Counted from the first letter of the stretch, positions 35,310 to 46,525 are shown. The stretch is 64,000 bases of DNA from Pictodentalium vernedei (GCA_031216915.1 CM062297.1:362527704-362591703), one strand, 5' to 3'. Notes: generated from the letters alone by a model not told the origin. Numbers and translations are program-made.

Positions 35310-36285
35310 ATGCCAAGGTTAACCGAAAATCAGAGGTTGCGTGCCATTTTTATGCATGAGGCTGGGATACCTCCAAATGAGCTCGCTGCTGAGTTCGGAG
35401 TCACTGTGGCCACTATTAACCGTCTCATTGGAAGGTATAGAACCACTGGATCTACTGCTGACCGACCGCGTTCAGGTCGACCAAGAGTTACGACCCTGCA
35501 CAAAACCGACACATCAGGACGTCTCACTAGCGGGATCGCTTCCTTCCGGCGACGAGGACAGCAGCGATTACTCCTGGCAGAACTAACAATAGAATCAGTG
35601 CACAAACTGTCCGCAACAGACTCACTGAACACGGCATCCGAAGTAGGCGTCCATACCACGGACCAATCCTTACCCAACGTCATTATTCATTATACCGTCA
35701 GAATGGAATGGGTACTTTAGCGTGTTCGCTGGACTCCGCAGCGTTGGAGCACAGTTCTTTTTAGTGATGAATCACGATTTTGTCTACGGCGTGCTGATGG
35801 TAAGGGCAAAAGTGTATCGCCGACGAGGAGAACGGTTTTCTGATGCTTCCGTGCGGGAATGCGACCGTTTCGGCGGGGTTAATGTAATGGTTTGGGCAGG
35901 AATTTCCTTGCACCATCGAACGAAGTTGATCTTCATCGATGGTAATTTAAATGAACAGCGATATAGGGACGAAATTATTAACGCTGTTGTTGTCCCGTTG
36001 TTCAACGCTAACATCGGATTGCAGTTATTCCAGCAAGACAATGCCCGATGTCACGTGGCGCGTATCTGTCGTGACTTTCTTGAGGAGCAGAGCATCGAAC
36101 ATCTTCCCTGGCCCCCACTTTCGCCAGATTTGTCGCCAATCGATCATCTTTGGGATCAACTGGACCATCGGGTACGACTTCATGAGCTTCAGACGTTGGG
36201 CAATTTACGTAATGTTCTAAGGCAGGAGTGGAACGCAGTACCTCAGAGTGACATCCAGAGACTTATCAGGTCCATGCGCCGTTGA
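35310..36285 (+). pseudogene. Tc1/mariner-superfamily transposase, frameshifted
   Basis: A DDE cut-and-paste transposase of Tc1 type. At 35310 the frame opens with a paired helix-turn-helix (AIFMHEAGIPPNELAAEFGV, then TINRLIGRYRTTGSTADRP) and a GRPR AT-hook-like motif. The frame is lost after GRPRVTT, and a further shift separates it from 35722-36285. The first catalytic Asp motif (LFSDESRF, about 35758-35780) sits in a third frame. The second is QQDNARCH and the third is SPDLSPIDHLWDQL, with 34 residues between the two Asp residues. The third position is Asp where Tc1 proteins normally have Glu (DD34E). At least two frameshifts make it inactive. I could not find convincing terminal inverted repeats. 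Confidence 0.93.
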
Positions 36286-36779
36286 TGCCTTGCCATCCAT
36301 GAGGCAAACGGTGGACATACACGCTATTGACTGCATGGGTGAACTTTTCATTTCACCCCTCATCTGAATTGCGACACCCTGACGTGACGCTGGCAACAGT
36401 AAGAACAAAAAAGTATGCAACTTCATACAGCTGGACTCGAAATATGAATTTGCAATAATTTGTTTGGGATTAAAGTCGATAATACTAAAAACAATTGCTC
36501 CTCAATGTTTATTATACGTTCTTGTTTGACTCAGTATATATCGATATCTTATTCATATAAGTGACGACTTTGGGTAATTTTTTGTCACGAAATTCATGCA
36601 AAAATAATGAGAGAAACCCAGTATCGAGATCATCGTGTGCGGTAATTTGGTGTAGACACTTATCTAGTGTGGATGGGTAGCTGTAGGATACGGTGAATCG
36701 GGGAATAGAAATTTATATTTATCGCTTCTTATCTCATATATTTTCAGGATGTAGAACATGGAGGAAGAATGACTCTAGA
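36286..36779. other. Non-genic stretch after the Tc1 remnant
   Basis: This probably contains the element's 3' non-coding region (TTGCGACACCCTGACGTGAC), but the end is not defined. No gene is seen. Confidence 0.3.
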
Positions 36780-37157
36780 TTAACCCTTTCAGCCCGGTGT
36801 GCAAATATTTTTTTGTAAAGAAAGTTCGACCCCTGAGTCCCCATGTGTTCTATTTGCCTACTGGAACATAGAACACATTGGGACTCAAGGAACGAGTTGT
36901 AACGATGGCCACGTAGAGGAAGATAAGAACCAAAGATTCCAAGGGAAGATCAGTCATAATTGAAGCGCACAGCCCTCATGGTTTGTTGGATTCAATTATG
37001 ACGAATGTGCCCTAAGATTACAATGTCGAGTCGCGCAATTCGTCGCTTGAGTGATAGAATGTCCTATGTCCCATAGGGGACATAGGACATTCTAGCACTC
37101 AGGCGACGAATTGTTGAAGCAACAAACCTTTCATGAGCTTAGTGTTGAAAGGGTTAA
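36780..37157. mobile_element. TTAA-flanked MITE with two internal hairpins
   Basis: TTAA occurs at 36780-36783 and 37154-37157. The termini CCCTTTCAGCCCGGTG and, from the right, CCCTTTCAACACTAAG are inverted. Inside are a hairpin at 36833-36890 (CCATGTGTTCTATTTGCC...), related to 18671-18728, and one at 37036-37104 around GTCCCATAGGGGAC. Confidence 0.8.
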
Positions 37158-37193
37158 TACTTATATGTGTGTATACTCTAACTTTACATATCG

Positions 37194-37445
37194 TTAACCA
37201 TTTACCTAACATGAAAAGCAGACGACACTTGCAAACAAAATTCTTGAATAACTATTTTTTTTCATTTTTGTCTCAAAAACATAGGTTATGACCTCTCTTT
37301 GGAACGAGTTCGTCGAGCTCGTTCCAACGAGGGGACATAACCTATGTTTCTGAGACAACAAAATGAAAAAAATAATGAAAATTAATTGGCGATTTTTGTG
37401 AATAGCGCTGGCCGGTTTTGGCCGTTACGTTAGGTAAAGGGTTAA
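37194..37445. mobile_element. piggyBac-like MITE (subfamily A)
   Basis: TTAA occurs at 37194-37197 and 37442-37445. The ends are CCATTTACCTAACATGAAAA and CCCTTTACCTAACGTAACGG, with an internal hairpin around GAGTTCGTCGAGCTC. It lies only 36 bp from the MITE at 36780-37157. Confidence 0.88.
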
Positions 37446-39031
37446 TGTATTTTGGCAAGAGAATAAATGCATCATATGCATAAAAAAAGCAGGGATGCCG
37501 AAACGGGGGTCGGTCCGCCCTGGGCCCACTCCCGCCCTGGGCCCACTCCCGCCCTGGGCCCGCCCTTTCCGTGTCCCAGGCGGCGGGGGCTTGAGTACCC
37601 TTGGGGTTATCCTCTTTCTCACTCTTCTCTGCATAGTCGTGCATAACGGGCGAGCGTGTCCTCGTTTACTTGGCTATTTTGAGTATGATGTGGGATATCA
37701 GACACAGCGCGAAAAATAAGCAAAATTAGGCAAAAATAACGCTGGAATTGCAATTTGCTTTCAGTTAAACCCGTCTAATTGTTATGGTTAAAAATAAGAA
37801 ATATTTCGAGCATACCCCATAATCAAGCATTCAAGTGACATGTGCCTTCTATCCTCCCGGCACCCCCGATAAAAAGGGACGTATGTGTGATAAATCTTGT
37901 GTACCAAGTCGTATGTAGTTTAGCTTTCTAAAGTTAATGACCTTTTGGAAATTGGTTGATCAGAAGCTCCAGTCCAGTCTACTTCAGTCATCCAATGTAC
38001 CAAAAACGCTATGTTAAGCAAGCTAAACTAATGTTGAGGGTCTTCCTGCAACAGTCCTCGGGTATTGAAGAAAAATAGTCAAGGCCTGGTGTCCCCGTGT
38101 GATGAACAGAAACGACAGCAGAGTACGTCTTACTAATTTATACAAGTATATTACTCAGGTCTTCCGATAAATCTTGCTTGCCTCCCTCCCCCCCCCCCCC
38201 CCCCCCGCCCTTGAAAATTCCGGGAAGTTGGCTGTACTTATCTAATGTCGTAGGCAACTACTGCCTTTCTGGTTAAATATGTCCTAGTCATCAAAGTTCC
38301 CTGTCGTGGACATTGCAGTTATACAAGATTGGCGAAACTTGGATTCAAACCTCTGCGGTATTCACAATATAAACACAGCTGCTGAACGTGGTCTTAAACC
38401 CTAATATAACAATCTCACATATATTCGACTTGTATGCATATGACTGTTAGTTAACACTCTTCCCATCGGTGCCGTCTGTCATGTTTCATATTTCTTGCTG
38501 TGGTGTAAACCAAGCTATGGAACTGATGAAAGCGAATGAGTGAGCAATTTTAAATACATTGTCTGGTGGTAATGGATTTGAAATTTAATATTTCTCACAT
38601 CTTTACTTTCATAATGGACTTTTATATCATACACAGGATTATGAGATTGTAGAATAAGACTTGCGAATTCATGGAACATGGGAAGAGTTATTTAATTAAG
38701 TGTTCGAAGAATAAATTTATCATTTTACCTCCATGATACCTCCATGTTACCAATGCAACAAGTTTTGACATTGTGGGGCTTCTTGTTCATAAGTAATAAA
38801 ATGTTTCAGTTTACTGGTGAATGCATATAGGCATTCTCCAGTAAACTTAAACTATTTAATATTCATGAACGAATGGCATTCATTTAACTTTGATGAATCA
38901 TCCGTAAAACTACTTCTGAAGACAAAAGCCACAATAGCGGCTTCCAGCACGTAACCAGTTAGTACCTTGGATGGTATGAGTGAATAGTATTTTCACAAGC
39001 GACGAAGTGTAAAATGTTTTATTTGCATATC
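37446..39031. other. Non-genic stretch
   Basis: A GGGCCCACTCCCGCCCT repeat (about three units, 37527-37562) and a C homopolymer near 38187-38207 are present. An inverted repeat at about 38787-38872 (TTCATAAGTAATAAAATGTT...) has 30-base arms around GGTGAATGCATATAGGCATT. No gene is recognised. Confidence 0.4.
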
Positions 39032-39074
39032 TTCCGTAACTACGGAAGCGTTGAGGCGCCAGTTGAGTATTATT

Positions 39075-39612
39075 TCTATCTTGCACGTGCAAGTTAGCTA
39101 TCTTGCACCTGCAAGTTACTATCTTGCACGTGCAGGTTAGCTATCTTGCACCTGCAAGTTACTATCTTGCACGTGCAGGTTAGCTATCTTGCACGTGCAA
39201 GTTACTATCTTGCACGTGCAGGTTAGCTATCTTGCACGTGCAGGTTAGCTATCTTGCACGTGCAAGTTACTATCTTGCACGTGCAGGTTAGCTATCTTGC
39301 ACGTGCAAGTTACTATCTTGCACGTGCAGGTTAGCTATCTTGCACGTGCAGGTTAGCTATCTTGCACGTGCAAGTTACTATCTTGCACGTGCAGGTTAGC
39401 TATCTTGCACGTGCAAGTTACTATCTTGCACGTGCAGGTTAGTTATCTTGCACGTGCAGGATAGCTATCTTGCACCTGCAAGTTACTATCTTGCACGTGC
39501 AGGATAGCTATCTTGCACTTGCAAGTTAGCTATCTTGCACGTGCAGGTTAGCTATCTTGCACCTGCAAGTTACTATCTTGCACATGCAGGTTAGCTATCT
39601 TGCACCTGGAAG
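39075..39612. repeat. Minisatellite, TATCTTGCACGTGCAGGTTAGC units (left arm)
   Basis: About 25 units of 20-22 bp alternate between TAGCTATCTTGCAC and TTACTATCTTGCAC versions. Each holds the palindrome TTGCACGTGCAA or a one-base variant (TTGCACCTGCAA). Confidence 0.95.
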
Positions 39613-39631
39613 TCTATACTATATTTTAGAA

Positions 39632-39716
<85 letters not shown>

Positions 39717-39718
39717 GC
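39632..39718. repeat. (CTGT)n microsatellite
   Basis: About 21 CTGT units preceded by TATATTTTAGAATGT. The complementary (ACAG)n with about nine units is at 42953-42988 in the other arm. Confidence 0.95.
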
Positions 39719-39720
39719 GG

Positions 39721-40320
39721 GTAGGGGCAATATTGAAGGATTTCACCGATATACGTCCTTAAAGGGGCCTACTAGGGGTAACTTTTTACCAGGAATCTAA
39801 TGGTGGGGGGGGGGGGGTAAAAAGTGACAGGATCGAAGGCCCCGCCCGGAGGGCGGGACCGAGTGTGCCGCCCGTAGGGTGGTCTGGGTCGAAAAATACG
39901 TGGCCCCTATTTTTGTTTTTTTTTTTTTGGGGGGGGGGGTACTTTTTTATGGCGAAGGTCCTCCTCAGGTTTAAAAAAGTGTGTGGGGTGGGGTGGAGGC
40001 AGGGAGGGGCAAAAGTTAGACCAATTTTTTTTTCACTGATATAGGTCTTCAAAGGGGTCTACTTGGGGTGACTTTTTTCAGGAAACTAATGGTGGTGTTT
40101 AAAAAAGTGGCAGGGGTGGGGTGGGGAGGGGCAAAATTGATGGATTTCACCGATATAGGTCCTCAAAGGGGTCTACCAGGGGTAACATTTTACCAGGAAT
40201 ATAATGGTGGGGGTTTAAAAAGTGACGGGATTGAAGGGGTCGAGTGTGCCGCCCGTAGGGCGGGCTGGGTCGAAAAATACGGGGCCCCTATTTTTTGTTT
40301 TTTGGGGGTACTTTTCATAT
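39721..40320. repeat. Internal repeats of the left fold-back arm
   Basis: TTTCACCGATATAGGTCCTC-type blocks start near 39740, 40033 and 40145, each followed by GGGGTAAC and TTTTACCAGGAATCTAATGG variants. Matching complementary blocks lie at 42120-42770. G and T homopolymers interrupt them. Confidence 0.8.
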
Positions 40321-41559
40321 GATCCCTAAATTTTCCCTGCTAGTTAGTTATATTTGAGGAACATAATTATAGTCATATTTGAAGGCGAGTTCATCAAAAG
40401 TAGTATATAACGGTCCAACCTAGCCCCAATTTGCCGGACCTAGGTTCGAATTTGCCGAACCCCCTCCCGGACTACGGAAATTCCTATCGCTGAGACAACC
40501 ACGATAGGCTGGCCATGTCTAGCCGCCTGGATATGTACGTTTGGCATCGATTGCATCGCAGGCTAGGTGTGGATGCTTTATGCTGGGGTGTGAATGGGAA
40601 AAGTCAGGCATAGAGAGTGAAAGACGGTTAGAGTTGCAATGACGTCGGTGACGTCACGGTGAGCTCGCGACGCCATAGCGACGTTGACCGCAGTCGATGT
40701 CCACAGAGGTGAGTGGCTGGACGTCCGTAGGGTATTTGAATAGCCGATGTCTCCCCATAGATGGCCATGCCGTTGGGTAGGCCCTGCTTGGCCGGGTCTC
40801 AATACCCCTTAACAGGAACAGGGATGTCCCTTTTCAGGCTTTCGACCCTTCTTCTCCCTGATCGACTCTGCCCTACTCTCTCGGCTCGAAGGGCTCGAAA
40901 CAAGGAGCCATTAGAGCAGCCCGTCGAAAATTGACACATCGAACGATTCATACAGATGTGTAACTGGGGAGCTGCTCCAGAAGCAGCTTTTCGAACGACT
41001 CCCTGAAATGAGCCTTCGAGGAGAAAATTATTAATCAAAGAGTTAGTCCCAGCGACTCTTCCAACGATTCTTCTACATCTGGATTATAGTGATCACCAGC
41101 AATGACTGACCTGTTAGGCGACTGTTCGAACTTGTTGAGGTAGGGATACTGGAAGAAGGGGAAGAGTGACTGTGCCGCTCTTAATCAGAACGCTCGGTGT
41201 AGGGTCCCTGGTTCACTGGCGCAGGTCGTGGAGGCCTGGGCTCGTGGTATAAGGTCGACGGGTCTCTGATGTGATGAGGGTTATTCGGTCGAGAAGGTGG
41301 GATTAGGGAATCGCGGCGTGAAGGGCTTCTGGAAGGAGGGGAAGGGCGACTGTGTCGCTCTTGGTCAAGCGGCAGGGGTAAGGTCACCGTGTCAAATACG
41401 GGAATGTAAGCCACTGGGGCAAGTATGGGGAGCCGGATTTTCTGAGATGGGGTGGCTGTCAAATATGGGAATGTAAGCCACTGGGGAAAGTATGGAGAGC
41501 CGGGGCTTCTGAGATACGGTGGCTGGGGTGGCTGGAGTTGCTGGGGTGGCTGTCAAAAG

Positions 41560-41680
41560 ATAACTAACTTGCAAGTGCAAGATAACTAACCTGCACGTGC
41601 AGTATAGTAACTTACAGGTGCGAGATAGTAACTTTCACGTGCAAGATAGCACGTGAAATATAGAAACTTGCAGGTGCCAG
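41560..41680. repeat. Short minisatellite block at the spacer edge
   Basis: Units such as ACTTGCAAGTGCAAGATAAC and CTGCACGTGCAGTATAGTAA are of the same family and orientation as 43008-43435. Confidence 0.85.
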
Positions 41681-42951
41681 TCACTCATCTCTGTGGACAT
41701 CGACAGCGGTCATGACCATCACGAGCTCACCATGACGTCACCAACGTCATTGCAATTCTAACCATTTTTACTCTTTATGCCTGACGTTTCCCATTCACAA
41801 CCCCAACATAAAGCATCCACACCTAGCCTGCGATGCAAGCGATGCGAAACGTACATAGCCAGGCGACTAGACATGGCCAATGAGTCTATAGTTGTTGTCT
41901 CCGCGATAGGAATTTCCGTAGTCCTGGAGGCGGCCGGCAAATTCGAACCTAGGTCAGGCAAATTGGGGGTAGGTTGGACCCTTATATACTAATTTTGATG
42001 AACTCGACTTCAAATATGACTAAAATGATGCTCCTCAAATATAACTAACTAGCAGGGTTACCCTGCGTTGCACGGGAAAATTTAGGGATGATATGAAAAG
42101 TAACGCCCCCCCCCCCAAAAAAAAAAAAAAAAAATAGGGGCCGCGTATTTTTCGACCCAGCCCGCCCTACGGGCGGCACACTCGACCCCTTCAATCCCGT
42201 CACTTTTTAAACCCCCACCATTATATTCCTGGTAAAATGTTACACCCGGTAGACCCCTTTGAGGACCTATATCGGTGAAATCCATCAATTTTTCCCCTCC
42301 CCACCCCACCCCCGCCACTTTTTTAAACACCACCATTAGTTTCCTGATAAAAAGTCACCCCAAGTAGACCCCTTTGAAGACCTATATCAGTGAAAAAAAA
42401 ATTGGTCTAACTTTTGCCCCCTCCCTGTCTCCACCCCACCCACACACTTTTTTAAACCTGAGGAGGACCTTCGCCATAAAAAAGTACCCCCCCCCCCCAA
42501 AAAAAAAACAAAAATAGGGGCCACGTATTTTTCGACCGAGACCACCCTAAGGGCGGCACACTCGATCCCGCCCTCCGGGCGGGGCCTTCGATGCTGTCAC
42601 TTTTTAAACCCCACCATTAGATTCCTGGTAAAAAGTTACCCCTAGTAGGCCCCTTTAAGGACGTATATCGGTGAAATCCTTCAATATTGCCCCTAACCGC
42701 CCCCCCCCCCCCGCCACTTTTTTAAACACCACCATGAGATTCCTGATAAAAAGTTACCCCAAGTAGACCCCTTTGAAGACCTATATCAGTGAAAAAATAT
42801 TTCGTCATAACTTTTTTGTGCCCCTCCCTGCTCCCACCCCCACCCCCACCCGCACACTTTTTTTAAACCTGACGAGGACCTCCGCCATAAAAAGTACCCC
42901 TAGTAGACCCATTTTGGGCACTCTGGATAGCCCATATTCATTTCTATAGCG

Positions 42952-42987
<36 letters not shown>

Positions 42988-43007
42988 TTCTAAAACATAG
43001 TATAGAC

Positions 43008-43435
43008 TTGCAGGTGCAAGACAGCTAACCTGCATGTGCAAGATAGTAACTTGCAGGGGCAAGATAGCTAACCTGCACGTGCAAGATAGCTAACTTGCAG
43101 GTGCAAGATAGCTATCCTGCACGTGCAAGATAGTAACTTGCAGGTGCAAGATAGCTATCCTGCACGTGCAAGATAGTAACCTGCACGTGCAAGATAGTAA
43201 CTTGCACGTGCAAGATAGCTAACCTGCACGTGCAAGATAGTAACTTGCACGTGTAAGATAGCTAACCTGCACGTGCAAGATAGTAACTTGCAGGTGCAAG
43301 ATAGCTATCCTGCACGTGCAAGATAGCTAACCTGCACGTGCAAGATAGTAACTTGCACGTGTAAGATAGCTAACCTGCACGTGCAAGATAATAACTTGCA
43401 CGTGCAAGATAGCTAACTTGCACGTGCAAGATAGA
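43008..43435. repeat. Minisatellite, right arm (inverted)
   Basis: About 20 units of TAACTTGCACGTGCAAGATA type, complementary to 39075-39612. Confidence 0.95.
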
Positions 43436-43474
43436 AATAATACTCAGCTGGCGCCTCAACGCTTCCGTACGGAA

Positions 43475-45300
43475 CAGTACCATGAATCAAAATAAAAATA
43501 GACCAGGATGCAAAACTCAGGCACACCTGCTATAGCATAACAAAACATGTTAAAAGGGGACAGTTACATAATTACTGAGCTCCTCGGAGAGCACACCTTT
43601 TCTTGTGTATTGCGATGCTTGACCTGAAGCCACAGCGTTCCCCGCATGCACAAAAACTCAAGTTTGTGCGTAGGCTTTATATGGTCATTTAAAGTATCTG
43701 TATTCGAAAAAAAAACCGACTTGCATGTTGTACAGATGTGGCCTTCATATTGGGGGGAGGGGGGGGAGCGGTTGTAGCTCTATATTTGCGTTGTACTGTC
43801 GTCCCTAAATTAACAATACGGAATACACTGTGCTGTTATTTTACTCATTAAGTGTCTAAACCCCTGCAGTCAATACTAGCGTAGTAAATGGGGTTACGCA
43901 AACCCCTGCAGTCAATACTAGCCTAGTAAATGGGGTTACGCTTGCCCATTCTACCCCTCTAATACAGAAAAGAGGAGAGAAAGAAGAAAACCGACTGGGG
44001 CACTCTTACGCTCTAACCCGCTCCCAGGAGCTGGGCAGCTATACCACCACCTCAACACCTGCTGCTGTTTCTATGCCCCCGACCTCCGAAGGAGGATTCG
44101 AGAGTATCTAGTGAAGACCTTCGTCCGTCTGTCCGTCCGTGGATTGTAAATTCAAAGCCATTTGTCGGATTTGGATCTCCTTTAGTATGCTAATAGATCC
44201 GCATGGGGGAACGGATATGCACAAGGAACGGGTTCCTACCGATAATTTTTTCCAGAGTTATGGCCCTTTTTCACTCTTTGAACTTAAATTTTTTCTGCCC
44301 CACTATACCTTTTAGGCTACTTCGAACATGTCCACGTTTTGAGTATTCATTTAAAAGTTAATTTTGACCGGAAAAGACAATGCGCATTGAATTAACACAA
44401 TATCACCGTATTTCTATACACTGAACAACCGTTTCCTACATCTCGTTGTATAGACAAAATCGCCGGCCACTTATCAACTTGCCCATGTCACTGAATCTAG
44501 AAATTTACCATTATATGTTCCAGAAACGAAACAACGTGCATGCCCTAACATTTCAGAAGTGATTATTCTGTGTAACAGACACGTATTTATAACATTTGTT
44601 CCCTTTGTATGGATGTAAAATACGAAAAAACTGCATTTTTGCAGAATTCGCACGTTAATATCCGCATCATCCCCCAAACGCTTGACCCAAATGAACTTTC
44701 CCTTTTCACGGTAATAATACAATACGTTCTTGTAAATATTGTAATTATCGCGAGATATTTGTTGAATTTAAATTACGCAAACTTACCACTTTTTGACTTC
44801 CTTATTCGTTCATTTTTATTTCGTAACAAAATACCCGGAGCTCGAACACAAAATACCGAAATTGGCTGGACTCCGTTCATATAGTGTTGAGTTCGATAAA
44901 ACAGAATTGAAAATCGAAAACAGAATATCCGTCGGAAAGTTGTCTAAAATGAAGGGGTGGTGTCATGTGGGATCAGGTCTAGCCCCCATCCCCGATCCGG
45001 GAATCTGCGTGTTTCTTTCTGGGTTAAATTGGGAATATACTAGCCCTCTGTCCGGATACACAACCCTCTCTAGTCATGACAATCCAGGTGCCTCAGCTGG
45101 CAAAATATGTTAGCATCTTTGTACTTTAATCATTTGTTATAACGTTGGGACTTAAGAATTCATAATTTCAATTTCTCTCTGTTTATAAAACGATAACAGG
45201 CTGTTGTGTTTCGTAATTTTAACACGTGTTTGTTGCATCACGCCATTCTTTTCTCTTGTTCTGTATAAATAGATGCTCGGTTGAAAGGAAGTGCCTTTTG
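43475..45300. other. Non-genic stretch left of the Polinton
   Basis: A 45-bp unit (CCCCTGCAGTCAATACTAGC...GGGGTTACGC) is duplicated in tandem at about 43861-43950. 44105-44300 carries GTCCGTCTGTCCGTCCGTGG and CCAGAGTTATGGCCC, a phrase I associate with dispersed repeats in bivalve genomes (from memory, unverified). Open frames at 44609-45113 are unrecognised. Confidence 0.4.
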
Positions 45301-45306
45301 AACGCA
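45301..45306. other. Polinton target-site duplication, left (AACGCA)
   Basis: The 6-bp word AACGCA lies immediately outside the left terminal repeat and is repeated at 60640-60645. Six-base duplications are characteristic of Polinton/Maverick integration by a retroviral-type integrase. Confidence 0.93.
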
Positions 45307-46055
45307 AGTAGGTGATACGCGAGAATTCGAGCTCACCTGTACATGTACGTGTACATGTACACCTCCATAGGATTTAGTGTTAAAATCGTGTACGTGTACA
45401 AGATTTTAACGGTTTTTTAGGGTGAGCTCGAATTTTTTTAACACTGAACCCTATGGGAGGAATCCGTAGTTTTACGTACACGTACATGTACCATTTTGAT
45501 TGAAATCGGCAGATGAGTTTTCACCATTGGATTCAGTGTTAAATTGCGAGCAAAAAACATTTTGATAATTCGAGCTTATCGTCTTACCGATTTTAATAAT
45601 CCGCGTCCGATTTTAACACTGAAACCCTATGGGGCATACACGGAGATCTACTTGCGGATTGTTAGAATCGGCAAGATGATGTGTGAAGAGGTTGAGTTCG
45701 AATTCTCAAACCCACTGTCGCGTTTCTCGAAGTGAGATTAGCGCACGTTATTGCGAGGTGATCGCGACGAGCACTTGATGGAAATGTGTGAGGAGGTTGA
45801 GTTCGAACTCTCAAACCCACTTCGCGTTTCTCGAAGTGAGACTAGCGCACGTTATTGCGAGGTGATCGCGATGAGCACTTGATGGAAATGTGTGAAGAGG
45901 TTGAGTTCGAACTCTCAAACCCACTTCGCGTTTCTCGAAGTGAGACTAGCGCACGTTATTGCAAGGTGATCTTGACAAGCACTTGATGGAAATGTTTTGA
46001 ACGAAGAGTGTTGTTGTCGGTGTGTTAGAAATTCGCGAGCCCGCTGTCACGTTTT
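45307..46055. repeat. Polinton left terminal inverted repeat
   Basis: About 749 bp, matching the right end with small indels. It starts AGTAGGTGATACGCGAG, then has a palindromic ACATGTACGTGTACATGT stretch and four copies of a TTCAGTGTTAAAATCG-like word in alternating orientation (about 45372, 45441, 45534, 45611). About 2.9 tandem copies of a 104-bp unit start near 45681 (GTGTGAAGAGGTTGAGTTCG), 45786 and 45890. Confidence 0.93.
45681..45990. repeat. 104-bp tandem repeats in the left TIR
   Basis: Three units with spacings of 105 and 104 bp. Each includes TTCGAACTCTCAAACCCACT, GTTTCTCGAAGTGAGACTAG and GCGCACGTTATTGCGAGGTG. The mirror array is in the right TIR (about 59960-60275). Confidence 0.92.
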
Positions 46056-46089
46056 TGATTGATTATATAGGGGAGAAAAAAAAATATAA

Positions 46090-46110
46090 ATAAATAGTTA
46101 TTTTAAAAAA
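46090..46110 (+). promoter_or_regulatory. TATA-like element upstream of the first Polinton gene
   Basis: AAAATATAAATAAATAG lies about 55-60 bases before the ATG at 46151, in an A-rich leader. It resembles TATA-rich leaders before other genes of the element. Inferred only. Confidence 0.35.
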
Positions 46111-46150
46111 ATAAATATATCAAATCGAATAGATAATAAAAACGTAAATC

Positions 46151-46525
46151 ATGAGCGATTCTCAGGATATTAGAGTAAGGTTTCTTTTAAAAATGCTGAT
46201 GAGAGCCTACGCATTCTGCATGAACGAACAACTAGGTCATCTCTTGTTAGAACGATGCATCGGATGTCGGGATCACCTAGACTTCGATCACGAGAATCAT
46301 TCATGTCTGTGGATGGAAAGGGAAGATATGGTCATCAAGTATTTCGAACCAGCGTTCGAACACGTTCAAATCAATGAAGTGATCGCATTTTGGAAGAGAT
46401 TACTCTACTGTAAGAATCGAAGCAAGCCCACAGATTCGGAAGAACAGAAATTAGCACGTAAAAGTCTGACTTTACGAGATAAGGGATGCATCTTGAAATT
46501 ATTGTTCAACGAAGCATACGTCTAA
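46151..46525 (+). CDS. Polinton ORF, small Cys/His-containing protein, unknown
   Basis: A 124-residue protein that I cannot assign to a family. Residues 36-55 (ERCIGCRDHLDFDHENHSCL) carry a C-x2-C...H...H-x2-C arrangement that could bind one zinc ion. The rest is helical-looking with alternating charged and aromatic residues. It is the first gene inside the left TIR and is read away from the end. The ATG was chosen because it is the first in frame and follows an AT-rich leader. It has a complete frame with no damage, unlike the integrase downstream. It could be a DNA-binding or early regulatory protein, but nothing in the sequence proves this. Confidence 0.7.
   Translation: MSDSQDIRVRFLLKMLMRAYAFCMNEQLGHLLLERCIGCRDHLDFDHENHSCLWMEREDMVIKYFEPAFEHVQINEVIAFWKRLLYCKNRSKPTDSEEQKLARKSLTLRDKGCILKLLFNEAYV

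Larger units (their letters stand above)
39032..43474. mobile_element. 4.4-kb fold-back element with long inverted arms
   Basis: TTCCGTAACTACGGAAGCG with TTGAGGCGCCAGTTGAGTA at 39032-39070 is mirrored at about 43443-43474. The arms (about 39032-40715 and 41680-43474) stay complementary through a minisatellite, a CTGT/ACAG tract, blocks with CACCGATATAGGTCCTCAAA, and a segment holding TGCATCGCAGGCTAGGTGTG. The spacer (40716-41679) has short repeats (GAATGTAAGCCACTGGGG twice) and a Pro/Arg/Ser-rich minus-strand frame at 41462-41181 of unknown nature. No transposase was seen. This layout resembles Foldback-type elements; the assignment is an inference. Confidence 0.8.

Noticed and set aside
39075-43435. 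CRISPR array
   Set aside because: The 20-22-bp units are contiguous, without unique spacers, and mirrored in an inverted arm: a eukaryotic minisatellite.
45265-45275. TATAAATAG host promoter just left of the Polinton
   Set aside because: No associated gene can be seen, so a lone TATA-like word is not enough.
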